The position numbers were made by a program, and so were the translations under genes. Under the pieces are notes generated by a model, which was not told where the DNA came from, searched no databases, and saw only the letters and a list, made by a program, of their open reading frames with translations. Positions 25,410 through 35,585 of a DNA stretch of 64,000 bases are shown here, piece by piece (within the stretch, counting starts at the first letter, position 1; every line of letters starts with the position of its first letter). The DNA comes from Burkholderia contaminans. Its GTDB lineage: Bacteria > Pseudomonadota > Gammaproteobacteria > Burkholderiales > Burkholderiaceae. The stretch is from the NCBI RefSeq assembly GCF_029633825.1, contig NZ_CP090642.1:1240001-1304000 (forward strand), written 5' to 3'.

Positions 25410-26705
25410 TCAATGCGCGGGCGTCAGCGTCGCCGTGCGGCGACGATAGAGTGCGAACGTCGCAAGCAGCGCGCACACGGCGGCAAAGCTCATCCAGTAG
25501 CCCGGTGCGGCCTTGTCGCCCGTCGCGTGAATGAGCGCGGTCGAGATCGCGGGCGTGAAACCCCCGAACACGGCGGTCGCGAGGCTGTACGCGAGCGAGA
25601 ACCCTGCGACGCGCACCTGCACCGGCATCACCTCCGTGAGCGCGACGACCATTGCCCCGTTGTAGATCCCGTACATGAACGAGAGCCACAGGAGGACGAG
25701 CAGCATGTTGACGAACGACGGCGCGTGAGCAAGCAACGACAGCGCCGGGTAAGCCGTCACGACGGTGAGCACCGTCATGCCGACCAGCAGCGGCCGGCGG
25801 CCGATCCGGTCGGACAGCGCGCCGCCGATCGGCAGCCACACGAAGTTCGACACGCCGACGCAAAGCGTCACGAGCAGGCTGTCGGCGGTGCTCAGGTGCA
25901 GCACCGTCTTGCCGAAGGTCGGCGCGTAGACCGTGATCAAGTAGAAGCTCGTGGTGGTCATCGCGACCAGCATCATGCCGGCCACCACGACGCCCCAGTT
26001 CTGCACCAGCGTACCGAACACTTCCTTCATGCCCGGGCGATGCTTGCGCGCCTTGAACTCCTGGGTTTCCTCCAGGTTACGGCGCAGCATGAAGATGAAC
26101 GGCACGATCATGCAGCCGACGAAGAACGGCACGCGCCATCCCCATGCGGCGATGGCCGACGCGCTCAGCCATTGGTTGAGCGCAAAGCCGAGGCCCGCGG
26201 CAACGACGATCGCGACCTGCTGGCTGGCGGACTGCCAGCTCGTGAAGAAGCCCTTGCGGCCGGGCGTGGCCAGCTCGGCGAGATAGACCGATACGCCGCC
26301 CAGTTCCGCGCCGGCGGAGAAGCCCTGCAGCAGCCGCCCGAGCAGCACGAGCGCGGGCGCCAGCAGGCCGATCGTCGCGTAGCCCGGCACGAACGCGATC
26401 AGGATGGTGCCGCTCGCCATGATGGACAGCGTGACGATCAGGCCCTTGCGGCGGCCGACGTCGTCGATATACGCGCCCAGCACGATGGCGCCCAGCGGCC
26501 GCATCAGGAAGCCGGCGCCGAACACGGCGAAGGTCATCATCAGCGATGCGAACTCGCTTTGCGCGGGAAAGAAAACGTTGGCGATTTGCGTGGCGTAGAA
26601 GCCGAACAGGAAGAAGTCGAACTGCTCGAGAAAATTCCCGGCGGTGACGCGGAAAACTGCAGCGGCCTTCGAACGTTCGTTCGGAAGGCTGGACGAGGGG
26701 TGCAT
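25410..26705 (-). CDS. MFS transporter, MHS (metabolite:H+ symporter) family
   Basis: The 431-residue inner-membrane protein shows MHS-family marks: [20 protein letters not shown] in helix 1, [20 protein letters not shown] with [20 protein letters not shown] (motif A), and [20 protein letters not shown] in helix 4. The family moves citrate, alpha-ketoglutarate, shikimate and related acids with protons. ATG 26703-26705 is chosen for the AGGAGA site upstream rather than an earlier start at 26789. It is followed by a ModA-like binding protein. The substrate is probably a di- or tricarboxylate (inference). Confidence 0.92.
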   Translation of the reverse strand: MHPSSSLPNERSKAAAVFRVTAGNFLEQFDFFLFGFYATQIANVFFPAQSEFASLMMTFAVFGAGFLMRPLGAIVLGAYIDDVGRRKGLIVTLSIMASGTILIAFVPGYATIGLLAPALVLLGRLLQGFSAGAELGGVSVYLAELATPGRKGFFTSWQSASQQVAIVVAAGLGFALNQWLSASAIAAWGWRVPFFVGCMIVPFIFMLRRNLEETQEFKARKHRPGMKEVFGTLVQNWGVVVAGMMLVAMTTTSFYLITVYAPTFGKTVLHLSTADSLLVTLCVGVSNFVWLPIGGALSDRIGRRPLLVGMTVLTVVTAYPALSLLAHAPSFVNMLLVLLWLSFMYGIYNGAMVVALTEVMPVQVRVAGFSLAYSLATAVFGGFTPAISTALIHATGDKAAPGYWMSFAAVCALLATFALYRRRTATLTPAH

Positions 26706-27065
26706 CGGGGTGTCTCCTGAAAATCCGGAAATACGCGGGAGGGGTGGATCGATTGTCGTTTTCCGGCATGTTCGCTCGTCGCCCGGCAAACGATAAGTGC
26801 AATTTTTGGAAGGATTGATGTTGGTGTGTTATCAATCGACCTGCCGGCGGCGCGTGTCGCCGCACCGCGTTCCGCGCGCGGCGAACGCCCGATGCAAGAT
26901 TTCGCAGGACCAGCCAGGCGGGCTCGCACACGTTTGCGCCCCCGCGCGCGATCGCTCGCGCCCGCGGGCGGCCCTGCGGGCCTCGATTTTCTGTTAACCG
27001 TGCCGTTAACCCAGGTTTGACCCGCGCCGGCCCCACTGCCGCCGGCATCCCCTACGAGCACGAGC
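26706..27065. other. 360-bp divergent intergenic region
   Basis: This gap separates the minus-strand MHS carrier from the plus-strand diguanylate cyclase. I see no reading frame with coding character. Moderately AT-rich stretches near 26795-26835 are the likely carrier promoter. A direct TTAACCG/TTAACCC pair occurs at 26994-27012, before the cyclase gene. No operator could be assigned. Confidence 0.4.
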
Positions 27066-28586
27066 ATGGCCGCAACCACCTCGATCGAGAAAATTGCCGA
27101 CTGGGCCGGACGCAACCATCTTGTCGTCGGGGCATTGGGCACGTTGATGTCGCTGGCGGCGCTCGGGATCAGCGCGGCAACGCTGTGGGTCGGGCGCAGC
27201 GAAGTGATCGACCACGCGCACGAGACGTCGCGCAACGTCGCCGCCGTCCTGGTGAGCCAGATCGCGCGCACCGTCGAAACGTCGAACAACGCGCTGGTCG
27301 CACTCGCGTCCGATCTCGGCAAGCCCGCGGTGCGACGCATGGATGCCGGGCTGCGGCATGATCTGCTGTTCGAGCGCACGGCCGCGCAATACGTGACCGG
27401 GATGGGCGTGACCGACCGGCACGGCCAGTTGATCGACGGATGCTGCGGCACGACCCATCGTTGGGATTTCAGCGATCGCGACTACTTCAAGGTCCATCGC
27501 GATGCCGACAACGTCGGCCTCTACGTGTCCGAGGCGTATCGCGCACGCTCGCGCGGCGGCAAGGAATCGATCGCGCTGTCGCGGCGCATCGAGCGACCGG
27601 ATCATACGTTCAACGGCATCGCGGTGGTCGCCCTCGACATCGCCTATTTCGAGCAGCTCCTGTCCGGTCTCGATGTCGGGCCGAACGGGGTCAGCGCGAT
27701 CCTGCGCGAGGACGGCTCGATCCTCGCGAGAAATCCGTCGTTGAACGACAACCAGATGAACCACCTGCGTCGCTCGAAAGCCTTCGACCGGATGGTGCAC
27801 AGCGAATCGGGCTTCTACCCCGCTCGTTCGGTCATCGACGGCACCATGCGGCTGTACACGTACCAGCGGGTGCCGGGCACGCCGCTGATCGCCGTCGTCG
27901 CGCCGGCCGAGCGCGACGTGCTGGCGAGCATCACGCGCCTGTCGTGGACGGTCGGCGTGTCCGCCACCGTGATCAGCGCACTCTTCTGCACGGTGGTCTG
28001 GCTGCTCGCGTTTGCGCTGCGCGACAACCTGCGCAAGCAGACGCTGCTCATGGACCTCACCCGGACCGATCCGCTGACGGGCCTGTGCAACCGCCGCGCG
28101 CTCGATATCGCGCTGGGCGACGAATGGGAACGGCTGCAGCGGGGCAGCAACGGCAGCCTGTCGATCCTGTTCATCGATGCCGACCACTTCAAGCAGTACA
28201 ACGACCGGCACGGCCATGCGGTGGGCGACACGGCACTGCGCTTTCTCGCCGAATGCATCCGCGCCCACACGCGGCGGCGCGGCGATCTCGCCGCGCGCTA
28301 CGGCGGCGAGGAGTTCGTCGCGGTGCTGCCGGATACGGACGAAAGCGGCGCCGCGCAGGTGGCGGAGGCGATTCGCCGCGAAGTCGAGCGCAACCGGCTC
28401 GACGGGTTTGCGGAAACCGTTCCGGCCTTCACCGTCAGCATCGGCTGCGCGACCGGCCATCGCGCGCGCCCGCCGTCCGTGCATGCGCTGTCGCATCAGG
28501 CGGACATGGCGCTTTATCGTGCGAAGCGCGAAGGCCGGAACCGGGTGTGTTGCGCGGAAACGGAGCAACTCGCTCGCCTGGCTTGA
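27066..28586 (+). CDS. Membrane-bound diguanylate cyclase with dCache sensor
   Basis: The 506-residue protein has a transmembrane helix at about 20-42, a periplasmic double-Cache-like sensor (residues 50-285, with [20 protein letters not shown] and the [20 protein letters not shown] strand), a second helix at about 293-317 and a GGDEF domain to the end. The active site is GGEEF (413-417) and the product-inhibition site RxxD (R404-D407) is intact. It should make cyclic di-GMP in response to a small periplasmic ligand. A chemoreceptor gene follows, so both may read similar cues. The ligand is unknown. Confidence 0.93.
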   Translation: MAATTSIEKIADWAGRNHLVVGALGTLMSLAALGISAATLWVGRSEVIDHAHETSRNVAAVLVSQIARTVETSNNALVALASDLGKPAVRRMDAGLRHDLLFERTAAQYVTGMGVTDRHGQLIDGCCGTTHRWDFSDRDYFKVHRDADNVGLYVSEAYRARSRGGKESIALSRRIERPDHTFNGIAVVALDIAYFEQLLSGLDVGPNGVSAILREDGSILARNPSLNDNQMNHLRRSKAFDRMVHSESGFYPARSVIDGTMRLYTYQRVPGTPLIAVVAPAERDVLASITRLSWTVGVSATVISALFCTVVWLLAFALRDNLRKQTLLMDLTRTDPLTGLCNRRALDIALGDEWERLQRGSNGSLSILFIDADHFKQYNDRHGHAVGDTALRFLAECIRAHTRRRGDLAARYGGEEFVAVLPDTDESGAAQVAEAIRREVERNRLDGFAETVPAFTVSIGCATGHRARPPSVHALSHQADMALYRAKREGRNRVCCAETEQLARLA

Positions 28587-28616
28587 CCGGTCACGCAGCG
28601 GGCCAGCATTTTTTTT
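28578..28616 (+). terminator. Weak candidate terminator after the cyclase gene
   Basis: CTGGC (28578-28582) can pair with GCCAG (28602-28606), followed after one base by A and eight T residues (to 28616). The stem is only 5 bp and its loop about 19 nt, so the T-run is the main support. Confidence 0.3.
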
Positions 28617-28701
28617 CGGTCGCGGAGCATACGCAAACGATTGCCTCGAAAACGGTCCCCAATTGTTCATGTACCAATCAGATAATAAGGAAAACTACTC
28701 G

Positions 28702-28734
28702 ATGTCAACGAAACTGGACCTCCCACATGAATGA
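28702..28734 (+). CDS. Possible 10-residue leader peptide overlapping the chemoreceptor start
   Basis: ATG 28702 opens [10 protein letters not shown] and ends at TGA 28732-28734. AAGGAAAA lies 6-12 bases upstream. The stop region overlaps the chemoreceptor start by 8 bases (ATGAATGA), so ribosomes ending the leader could reinitiate on the receptor gene. The receptor itself has no purine-rich site just before its ATG except within the leader, which makes coupled translation plausible. This is an inference from spacing only. Confidence 0.4.
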   Translation: MSTKLDLPHE

Positions 28735-30313
28735 TCGACAATTGACGGTTCGCACGAAGCTGACCCTGGCTTTCAGTCTCCTGACGTGCATGGTTCTGCT
28801 CGTCTCCATTCTCGGCATCGTATCGCTCGGCAATGCGAACGCGGCATTCGAGAACTATGTCAACGGCATCAACGCCCGCGCGACCCTGGCGGACAAGATT
28901 CTCGCCGCGGTCGACCGCCGTGCGATCGCCGCCCGCAACCAGGTCCTGGCGACCGCGCCCCGCGATGCGGACATCGAGAAGGAAGCAGCACTGCGGGCCG
29001 ATCGCGAAGTCGGCGCGCTGCTGGGCGAACTGACGAATGCAGTCCGCGAGGGCAGCGGCGCGACCGACAAGGCCCGCGAACTGGTGCGGCAAATCGGGGC
29101 GGTCGAGGCGCAATACGGCCCCGTGGCGCGCGCCATCGTCGAAGCGGCGGCAAACAACCGTCGCGATCAGGCGATCACGATGATCAACGAACAGTGCCGA
29201 CCGCTGCTGGCCCAGCTCGTCGCGGCCACCGATGCGTATGCGACGTTCTCGCGTACGATGGCCGCCCAACTGGTGAAGGAATCGGACGACCGTTATACGT
29301 CGCGGCGACTGATGCTGATCGCGATCAGCATCGCCGCCGCCGCGGCGGCCGCGATCTCGGGCCTCTTCATCACCCGCGGCCTGCTGCGCGCGTTGGGCAC
29401 GGAGCCTGCCGTGCTCAGCGAGATCGCCGGCCATATCGCCGCCGGCAACCTCGGCGTCGAATCCACGACCGGCGCCGCGCCGGCCGGCAGCGTCCTCGCT
29501 TCGATGCGCGACATGCAGGCGAACCTGATCCGCCTGATCTCGGAGGTCCGTACCGCATCGAGCAACGTCGCGACGGGCGCCGGCGAAATCGCGTCGGGCA
29601 ACCAGGACCTGTCGTCCCGCACGGAACAGCAGGCCGCCTCGTTGCAGGAAACCGCGTCGAGCATGGAGCAACTGACCTCCACCGTGCGCCTGAACGCCGA
29701 CAACGCGCAGCAGGCGAGCGGGCTGGCCAACAACGCATCGGAAGTCGCCCAGCGCGGCAGCACGGCGGTCGGCCTGATGGTCGACACGATGACGGACATC
29801 AGCGCCAGCTCCGCCAAAATCGCCGAGATCACCGCGATCATCGAAGGGATTGCCTTCCAGACCAACATCCTCGCGCTCAACGCGGCCGTGGAGGCCGCCC
29901 GCGCCGGCGAACAGGGCCGCGGCTTTGCCGTGGTGGCCAGCGAAGTCCGGAGTCTCGCGCAGCGCTCGTCGAGCGCCGCGAAGGAAATTCGCGAGCTGAT
30001 CTCGCAATCGGTCCGGAAAGTCCAGGACGGCTCGCATATCGCGAACAACGCGGGCGAGACGATGAACCAGGTCACGCATGCGATTGCGCGCGTGACGGAC
30101 ATCATGGGCGAGATCGCTGCCGCGTCGAACGAGCAGAGCCGCGGCATCGAGCAGGTGAATCTGGCCATTACGCAAATGGACGAAGTCACCCAGCAGAACG
30201 CGGCGCTCGTCGAACAGGCAGCCGCCGCATCGAAGTCGCTCGAGGAACAGGGAGGCCGGCTTGCCGAGGCGGTATCGCTGTTCCGGCTCGACACGCGGGC
30301 GGCCGGCGCATAG
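28727..30313 (+). CDS. Methyl-accepting chemotaxis protein (Tsr/Tar-like topology)
   Basis: The 528-residue receptor has a first transmembrane helix ([20 protein letters not shown]), a periplasmic four-helix-bundle ligand domain to about residue 190, a second helix ([20 protein letters not shown]), a HAMP segment and a long cytoplasmic signalling coiled coil. The conserved hairpin [36 protein letters not shown] is complete, so CheA/CheW coupling is expected. No C-terminal CheR-binding pentapeptide is seen; the end is RAAGA. A 10-codon frame overlaps its start. It stands with a diguanylate cyclase but no other che gene, so it is an orphan receptor using a distant chemotaxis system. Confidence 0.95.
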   Translation: MNDRQLTVRTKLTLAFSLLTCMVLLVSILGIVSLGNANAAFENYVNGINARATLADKILAAVDRRAIAARNQVLATAPRDADIEKEAALRADREVGALLGELTNAVREGSGATDKARELVRQIGAVEAQYGPVARAIVEAAANNRRDQAITMINEQCRPLLAQLVAATDAYATFSRTMAAQLVKESDDRYTSRRLMLIAISIAAAAAAAISGLFITRGLLRALGTEPAVLSEIAGHIAAGNLGVESTTGAAPAGSVLASMRDMQANLIRLISEVRTASSNVATGAGEIASGNQDLSSRTEQQAASLQETASSMEQLTSTVRLNADNAQQASGLANNASEVAQRGSTAVGLMVDTMTDISASSAKIAEITAIIEGIAFQTNILALNAAVEAARAGEQGRGFAVVASEVRSLAQRSSSAAKEIRELISQSVRKVQDGSHIANNAGETMNQVTHAIARVTDIMGEIAAASNEQSRGIEQVNLAITQMDEVTQQNAALVEQAAAASKSLEEQGGRLAEAVSLFRLDTRAAGA

Positions 30314-30494
30314 CCTCCCGCCGCACGCCCTCGATGGACGCATCGAATCCAGTGCCCGACATGCTCAGCATCCGGAATTAACCAGATAGTGGGAATTCGC
30401 GCGCATTGAATCCGATGCGAAACAAATTCGTAACGGCCGCGTAACGATCGCTCACCACAATCCTCCATCTTCTACCATCAGGATGGAGTCTTGC

Positions 30495-32456
30495 ATGTTT
30501 GCGTCACGAAGCCGTTTCCCGCTGCACGTTGCAGCCTTGTCGAGTGCGATCGTGCTGGCTGCCTGCGGCGGCGGCGATGACGTCGTGTCGACCGGCACGA
30601 TCGCCGCGGCCGTTCCCGCGCCGCCCGCCGACCCCGGCTTCGTCGACAGCGCACCGATCCCGAGCGCGCCCGCTTTCGTCGACAACGTCGCGACCAACCA
30701 GCGCGGCGATGCGCGCTACGCGACGCTGTCGACCAACGCCGCGGTGCGCGTGTTGAGCCGCTTCCTCGATCTCTGGCAGCCGGCAACGATGCTGGTCGAC
30801 GCGGGCGTGAGCGCGCCAGCGAACGGCGCATTCCCGGCCATCTCGCCGTCCACCTGCTCCGGGCTGCCGAACAGCGGCGTGTCGTGCGGCACGATCCTGA
30901 ACGATGCGGTGCTGTCGGCCAACGTGCAGTACGTGATCAACGCGACGACCGCACGCACGCCGCAGCAGGCCGATGCCGCGTACTACGACGACCGGCGCGG
31001 CAAGGGTTACAGCGTGACCGACGGCATGGGCCCGCTCACCGCCGCATGGCGCACCGCGGCCCAGCAGACGACCAGCATCACCAGCGTGCCCGCCGATGCG
31101 ACCACCGTGCTGTACAACGATTCCGGCAACAACGTCGGCGTCGGCAGCAGCAGCGGCAACGCCAGCTTCGGGAAGGTCGTCGACCTGCTCAACGAAATGG
31201 GCAATAACGCGTCGACCGAGCCGTCGAAGCGCTTCTTCAAATATGCGCGCCCGTACCGCTGGAGCACGAGCGTGGTGGTCGCGCCGACGCTCGTGCCGGC
31301 CGAAAGCACGACGCCCGCGACCGACGGCGGTTTCATCAGCGGCCACACGGCCGAGGCCGTGCGCGATGCGACGACGATGGCGTGGCTCGTGCCGGAGCGC
31401 TTCCAGGAAATGATCAGCCGCGGCCTCGAGCTCGGCGAGAACCGGATTCTCGCCGGCATGCATTCGCCGCTCGACGTGATCGGCGGGCGCATGCTCGCGC
31501 TGGCCGTCAGCGCGGCGAACCTGACCGCGTATGCGAGCGACGCGCAGGCCGCGTACACCCAAGCCCATCAGACGCTGCAGCAACTGACGGGAACGAGCGC
31601 CACGACGTTCTCCGCATTCGCCCACTCGGGCACGACGGCCACCGACCGGTTCGCCGACTACTCGACGAACCAGGCCGCGTTCCTGCGCCGCATGACGTTC
31701 GGCTTCGGCGCGATCGAATCGACGAACGCACCGCCGGTCGTGCCGAAGGGCGCGGAGATCCTGCTGCAGACGCGCTTCCCGTACCTGAGCGCCGACCAGC
31801 GGCGCGTCGTGCTGAAGACGACCGAACTGCCGTCCGGCTATCCGGTCATGGACGACGCGGAAGGCTGGGGCCGCCTGAACCTGTTCGCGGCGGCCGACGG
31901 CTACGGCGCGTTCAACGGCAACGTGATCGTGTCGATGGATGCGTCGCAGGGCGGGCTCAATGCAGCCGACCTGTGGCGCAACGACGTCGCGGGCGCCGGC
32001 AAGCTGACGCTGCAAGGCAACGGCACGCTGACGCTGGCGGGCAACAACAGCTACACGGGCGGCACGCAGGTGAGCGGCGGCACGCTCGCGGCCGCGTCGG
32101 CGACGGCGTTCGGCAAGGGCGACGTGTACGTCGGCTCGGGCGGCGGCGTGCAGATCGCGGCCAATGCACCGGTAACGATCGCGACCCGCTATACGCAGCT
32201 CGACAACACGACGCTCGAACTCGACATCGACGGCAACGGCGGTGGACGCCTGCGCGTGGGCGGCACGCTCACCGTCACGGGCGGCACGCTGCACGTGAAA
32301 TTCGTGAACGGCTACACGCCGAAGGCCGGCGACACCATCGCACTGATCGACGGCGCGGCGGCTGCCGCGAAGTTCTCGACGGTGACGGTCGACGGGTTCA
32401 AGGCAACGCCCGTTTATACCGCGACGGGCGTGTCGATCACGCTGTCGGCGGCGTAA
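30495..32456 (+). CDS. Lipoprotein class A acid phosphatase (PAP2) with C-terminal autotransporter-type repeat
   Basis: The 653-residue protein starts with a lipoprotein signal (lipobox LAAC, Cys24). Residues 70-345 carry the class A acid phosphatase signature: KRFFKYARP (245-253), the SGH motif in GGFISGHTAEAV (279-290) and RILAGMHSPLD (317-327) with the catalytic His and Asp. After residue 495 comes an autotransporter-associated beta-strand repeat (GKLTLQGNGTLTLAGNNSYT, then GGTQVSGGTL). There is no autotransporter beta-barrel. ATG 30495 has GGAG upstream. It probably dephosphorylates small phosphate esters in the periplasm or at the outer membrane. The fusion architecture is known in some Burkholderiales annotations, but its purpose is unclear. 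Confidence 0.87.
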   Translation: MFASRSRFPLHVAALSSAIVLAACGGGDDVVSTGTIAAAVPAPPADPGFVDSAPIPSAPAFVDNVATNQRGDARYATLSTNAAVRVLSRFLDLWQPATMLVDAGVSAPANGAFPAISPSTCSGLPNSGVSCGTILNDAVLSANVQYVINATTARTPQQADAAYYDDRRGKGYSVTDGMGPLTAAWRTAAQQTTSITSVPADATTVLYNDSGNNVGVGSSSGNASFGKVVDLLNEMGNNASTEPSKRFFKYARPYRWSTSVVVAPTLVPAESTTPATDGGFISGHTAEAVRDATTMAWLVPERFQEMISRGLELGENRILAGMHSPLDVIGGRMLALAVSAANLTAYASDAQAAYTQAHQTLQQLTGTSATTFSAFAHSGTTATDRFADYSTNQAAFLRRMTFGFGAIESTNAPPVVPKGAEILLQTRFPYLSADQRRVVLKTTELPSGYPVMDDAEGWGRLNLFAAADGYGAFNGNVIVSMDASQGGLNAADLWRNDVAGAGKLTLQGNGTLTLAGNNSYTGGTQVSGGTLAAASATAFGKGDVYVGSGGGVQIAANAPVTIATRYTQLDNTTLELDIDGNGGGRLRVGGTLTVTGGTLHVKFVNGYTPKAGDTIALIDGAAAAAKFSTVTVDGFKATPVYTATGVSITLSAA

Positions 32457-32485
32457 CCGGCAGCGAAGAGCGTTCCTGCAACGGC

Positions 32486-32501
32486 GCCGCCCGCGGGCGG
32501 C
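32486..32501. terminator. GC palindrome in a convergent gap, possible terminator
   Basis: GCCGCCCGCGGGCGGC is a perfect 16-bp palindrome between the convergent phosphatase gene and the small gene ending at 32519. It has no T-run, and a loop-less palindrome must open some pairs to fold, so intrinsic termination is uncertain. Confidence 0.4.
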
Positions 32502-32518
32502 TTCGGCTTCGGGTTGGG

Positions 32519-32797
32519 CTACGCGAAGCGACCGGACGCTGCCATGCCGGCGCCGTCCGGGCAAGACCGCGTGCCGAAGCGCCGTTGCAGCTCGATGATC
32601 GTGGGCAGGTTGAAATCGTGGACGTCGGGCGCAGCGCCGCCCTGCCGCCGGCTGACCTCGACACAGAGTTCCAGCGCACGCGCGCGCGTCTCGGCGAGCA
32701 GGCGCAGCGCCTCGCCGAGCAAGCCCTTCTCCAGTTCCGACAGCGAGTCGTCACGACCGGTTGCGCCGATCATCGGCTCGCTCATGCTGGTTTCCAT
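32519..32797 (-). CDS. Small hypothetical protein at the end of the L-sugar operon
   Basis: The 92-residue product starts at ATG 32797, with AGGAGA 7 bases upstream. It has an acidic Ser/Met-rich N terminus (residues 1-20), a long helix LSELEKGLLGEALRLLAETR continuing to ALELCVEVSRRQ, and a C-terminal PTIIELQRRFG helix. I do not recognise a family. It is 55 bp after the altronate-dehydratase-like gene on the same strand and is therefore probably the last gene of that operon. A small regulatory or assembly protein is possible. Confidence 0.6.
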   Translation of the reverse strand: METSMSEPMIGATGRDDSLSELEKGLLGEALRLLAETRARALELCVEVSRRQGGAAPDVHDFNLPTIIELQRRFGTRSCPDGAGMAASGRFA

Positions 32798-32852
32798 CGC
32801 GGGTTCTCCTTCGCTGTCCGATTGCGCACGCGGACGCACACCGCCTTTCCCG

Positions 32853-34376
32853 TCACATGACCGCGCCGCGCAGCCACGGCACGAATTCGCGTTCGCCGAT
32901 GCCGTTGTCCTCGCTGCGCGATCGTCGCCCGGACGCGACGTCGAGCATCAGCCGGAACAGCCGCTCGCCCGCTTCGCCGACCGAGAGCGAACCGGCGACG
33001 ATCCCGCCGCTGTCGAAATCCATATCCGATTGCATCCGCTCGAACAGGCCGGTCGTCGTCGCGATCTTGATCGTCGGCACCGGCTTCGAGCCGAACACCG
33101 AACCGCGGCCCGTCGTGAAGCACACGAGATTCGCGCCGCCGGCGATCTGCCCGGTGGCCGACACCGGGTCGTAACCCGGCGTATCCATGAACACGAGTCC
33201 GGCTTGCCGCACCGGCTCCGCATAGTCGTAGACCGCGCGCAGCGGCGAGCGGCCGCCCTTCGACACGGCACCGAGCGACTTCTCGAGAATCGTCGTGATG
33301 CCGCCGGCGAGATTGCCGGGCGACGGGTTGTTGTTCATTTCGCCGCCGTTGTCGGCGACGTAGCGCTCCCACCACTGCAACCGGCCGAGCAAGCGCTCGG
33401 CCACGTCGCGCGACGCCGCCCGCGCGATCAGCAGATGCTCGGCGCCGTAGATCTCGGGCGTCTCGGACAGAATCGCGGTGCCGCCGTTGCGGACCAGCAA
33501 GTCGACGGCCGCGCCGAGCGCCGGGTTCGCGGTGATGCCCGAGTAGCCGTCCGACCCGCCGCATTGCAGGCCGACCGTCAGCCGCGACGCCGGCACGGCG
33601 CTGCGACGCGCGCCGTCGGCCGCCTCCACCAACTCGCGCACGATCGACACGCCTTTGGCCACGGTGTCGCGCACGCCGCCCTCGTCCTGGATCACCAGCG
33701 TGCGCACGGTGCCCGGCGCTGCCGCGTCGAGCCGTTGCGCGAGCGCGCCGACCTGGTTGACCTCGCAGCCGAGGCCGACGAGCAGCACGCCGGCGAAATT
33801 CGGGTTCCGTGCATAGCCGACGAGCGTGCGCCGCAGCAGCTCGATGCCGTCGCCGGTCGCCGACATGCCGCAGCCGCTCTGATGGGTGATCGCGACGACG
33901 CCGTCGACGTGACCGAACGCGTCGAGCGCGCCGTGCCGGTATGCATCGGCGATCGCATGACAGACGCTCGCCGAACAGTTGACGCTCGCGATCACGCCGA
34001 CGAAGTTGCGGGTCCCCACGCTGCCGTCGGGCCGCACGAAGCCGTCGAAGGTATCGCGGCGATCCGTCTCGACCTCATACGCGTCGCCAACCGGCCCGTC
34101 GTCGTTCGCATGCCGGTCGGGCATCCCGACGTTGTGCACGTGCACGTGCTCGCCCGCGGCGATGTCGCGCAGCGCGACGCCGATCGGCTGCCCGCATTTG
34201 ACGATCGCGTCGCCGCGCGCGATCGGCGCGGTGGCGACCTTGTGGCCGGCCGGTATCGCGTCCGCCGGCCGCAGCGGTGCGCCGTGCACGTCGATCGGCA
34301 CGTCGGGCGCCAGCGCGTCGAGTGCGACGGCGACGTTGTCGTTGCCGTGAAGGATCACGATTGCCGGTTGCTTCAC
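32853..34376 (-). CDS. uxaA-like: Altronate dehydratase-like enzyme (UxaA family)
   Basis: The 507-residue protein has the UxaA layout: an N-terminal SAF domain (to about residue 95, with PAGHKVATAPIARGDAIVKC and GEHVHVHNV) and a C-terminal dehydratase domain (DGSVGTRNFVGVIASVNCSA, THQSGCGMS, LGCEVNQV, QCGGSDGYSGITANPALGAA). The conserved cysteines that hold the iron site are present. The family removes water from D-altronate or D-galactarate, here predicted to give 2-keto-3-deoxy-D-gluconate. The start overlaps the stop of the reductase gene by 4 bases. In its operon it would be the last enzyme of an L-galactose/L-galactonate route. Confidence 0.9.
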   Translation of the reverse strand: MKQPAIVILHGNDNVAVALDALAPDVPIDVHGAPLRPADAIPAGHKVATAPIARGDAIVKCGQPIGVALRDIAAGEHVHVHNVGMPDRHANDDGPVGDAYEVETDRRDTFDGFVRPDGSVGTRNFVGVIASVNCSASVCHAIADAYRHGALDAFGHVDGVVAITHQSGCGMSATGDGIELLRRTLVGYARNPNFAGVLLVGLGCEVNQVGALAQRLDAAAPGTVRTLVIQDEGGVRDTVAKGVSIVRELVEAADGARRSAVPASRLTVGLQCGGSDGYSGITANPALGAAVDLLVRNGGTAILSETPEIYGAEHLLIARAASRDVAERLLGRLQWWERYVADNGGEMNNNPSPGNLAGGITTILEKSLGAVSKGGRSPLRAVYDYAEPVRQAGLVFMDTPGYDPVSATGQIAGGANLVCFTTGRGSVFGSKPVPTIKIATTTGLFERMQSDMDFDSGGIVAGSLSVGEAGERLFRLMLDVASGRRSRSEDNGIGEREFVPWLRGAVM

Positions 34377-35554
34377 GATGCCTCTCTCCCTGTCGTTGCG
34401 ATGCCTGCCGCCGCAGCGCGGGCCGCCGGTTCATGGCGGGCGACGAGCTGCCGCAACCGCGGTTGTCCGGCCGGCAGCGCCAGCGAATCGGCGAGCGCGA
34501 GCAGCGGCTCGATCCGCCGCGCGACCTTCTCGCGATGGTTGACCGCGATATCGGCGATGCGATGCGCGAGAAACGGATTGAGCAAGCGCTCGCGCACGCT
34601 GTCGACGTAGCGTTCGGCCGTTTCGCGCAAGCCCAGCGCCACGAACACCGGCGCGACTTCATCGCGCCACACGGCCTCGAGACCGTCGCGCAGCCGCGCG
34701 TCGTTCATCGCGTCCAGCACCGTTTCCGATGCGTCGCGCCCGCCCGCGAGCCACTGCTCCGCGAGCCAGCTGTGCCCGAGATTGAGGAAGAACAGCTTCA
34801 GGCGCTCGTGGCTGCGCAAATCGTCGGTGACGACGATCTGCGCGTGCCCGCACGGCAGCGTCATGCCGGCACGTCGTTCGATCGCCCATAGCGCGTAAGG
34901 CTCCGCGATCGCGCCGACCGGATGAAGCGGCTCCGACACGATGCGATCGACGAGCGAGTTGACCCACACGCAGCGGTTGCCCAGATAGTCGGCGAAAGCG
35001 TCGGGCAGCTGCCACCGGCGCGCGAGGCCCAGCACGATGTCGCGCAGCGTGTCGCCGTTGTTCGTCACCAGTTCGCAAGGCAGGATGGAAACGCCGTCAT
35101 CGGGCCGCACCTGCCAGCGCGCATGCAGCAGCGCGAGCAGCTTCGCCGGAAAACCATGCGGTGCGTGCTCCGGCTGGGCCAGCAGGTTTGCGGCGTCGCG
35201 CGGATCGGCGCGATAGCCTGCGTCGCCGGTGTTCGACACGATCACGCGCACCGTCTCGATCGCGGCGCCGCGTATTTCCGCCCAGTCGCGCTCGGCGTCC
35301 CACGCGCGCTGCACGGCGCGGCACTCGACGACTTCGTCGACCACGCCGCCGCGCTCGCGCCCGCGAATCCGCACCGGATAGCGGCCGGTGGCGCGCAGCG
35401 CGTCGATGCGGGCGCGGCTGGCCGGATTGCCGGTCGTCTGCACGATGCCGATGCCGCCGATCGCGTTGCCTTCGTCCAGCGCCTGGGAGACGAACAGGTC
35501 GACGTGCGCGAGCAGGAAGCGGCTCGTGCCGAACTGCAGGATCGGCGGCGTCAT
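34373..35554 (-). CDS. uxaB-like: Mannitol dehydrogenase-family oxidoreductase (tagaturonate/fructuronate reductase-like)
   Basis: The 393-residue enzyme belongs to the polyol-specific long-chain dehydrogenase family: LQFGTSRFLLAHVDLFV at the N terminus, TVRVIVSNTGDAGYR in the Rossmann part, and the catalytic lysine region NSLVDRIVSEPLHPVG and LKLFFLNLGHSWLAEQWL. Shorter and divergent members of this kind (such as LgnI of the L-gluconate pathway) act on 5-keto-aldonates and uronates. It would reduce D-tagaturonate to D-altronate. It overlaps the next gene by 4 bases and follows the zinc dehydrogenase by 31 bp. Confidence 0.85.
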   Translation of the reverse strand: MTPPILQFGTSRFLLAHVDLFVSQALDEGNAIGGIGIVQTTGNPASRARIDALRATGRYPVRIRGRERGGVVDEVVECRAVQRAWDAERDWAEIRGAAIETVRVIVSNTGDAGYRADPRDAANLLAQPEHAPHGFPAKLLALLHARWQVRPDDGVSILPCELVTNNGDTLRDIVLGLARRWQLPDAFADYLGNRCVWVNSLVDRIVSEPLHPVGAIAEPYALWAIERRAGMTLPCGHAQIVVTDDLRSHERLKLFFLNLGHSWLAEQWLAGGRDASETVLDAMNDARLRDGLEAVWRDEVAPVFVALGLRETAERYVDSVRERLLNPFLAHRIADIAVNHREKVARRIEPLLALADSLALPAGQPRLRQLVARHEPAARAAAAGIATTGREAS

Positions 35555-35585
35555 CGCGTGCGCTCCGCGTGGCGGATTCGATAGA

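Noticed and set aside
30495..32456. Classical autotransporter
   Set aside because: It has a lipobox instead of a long Sec signal, and there is no C-terminal beta-barrel domain; the repeat alone is not enough.
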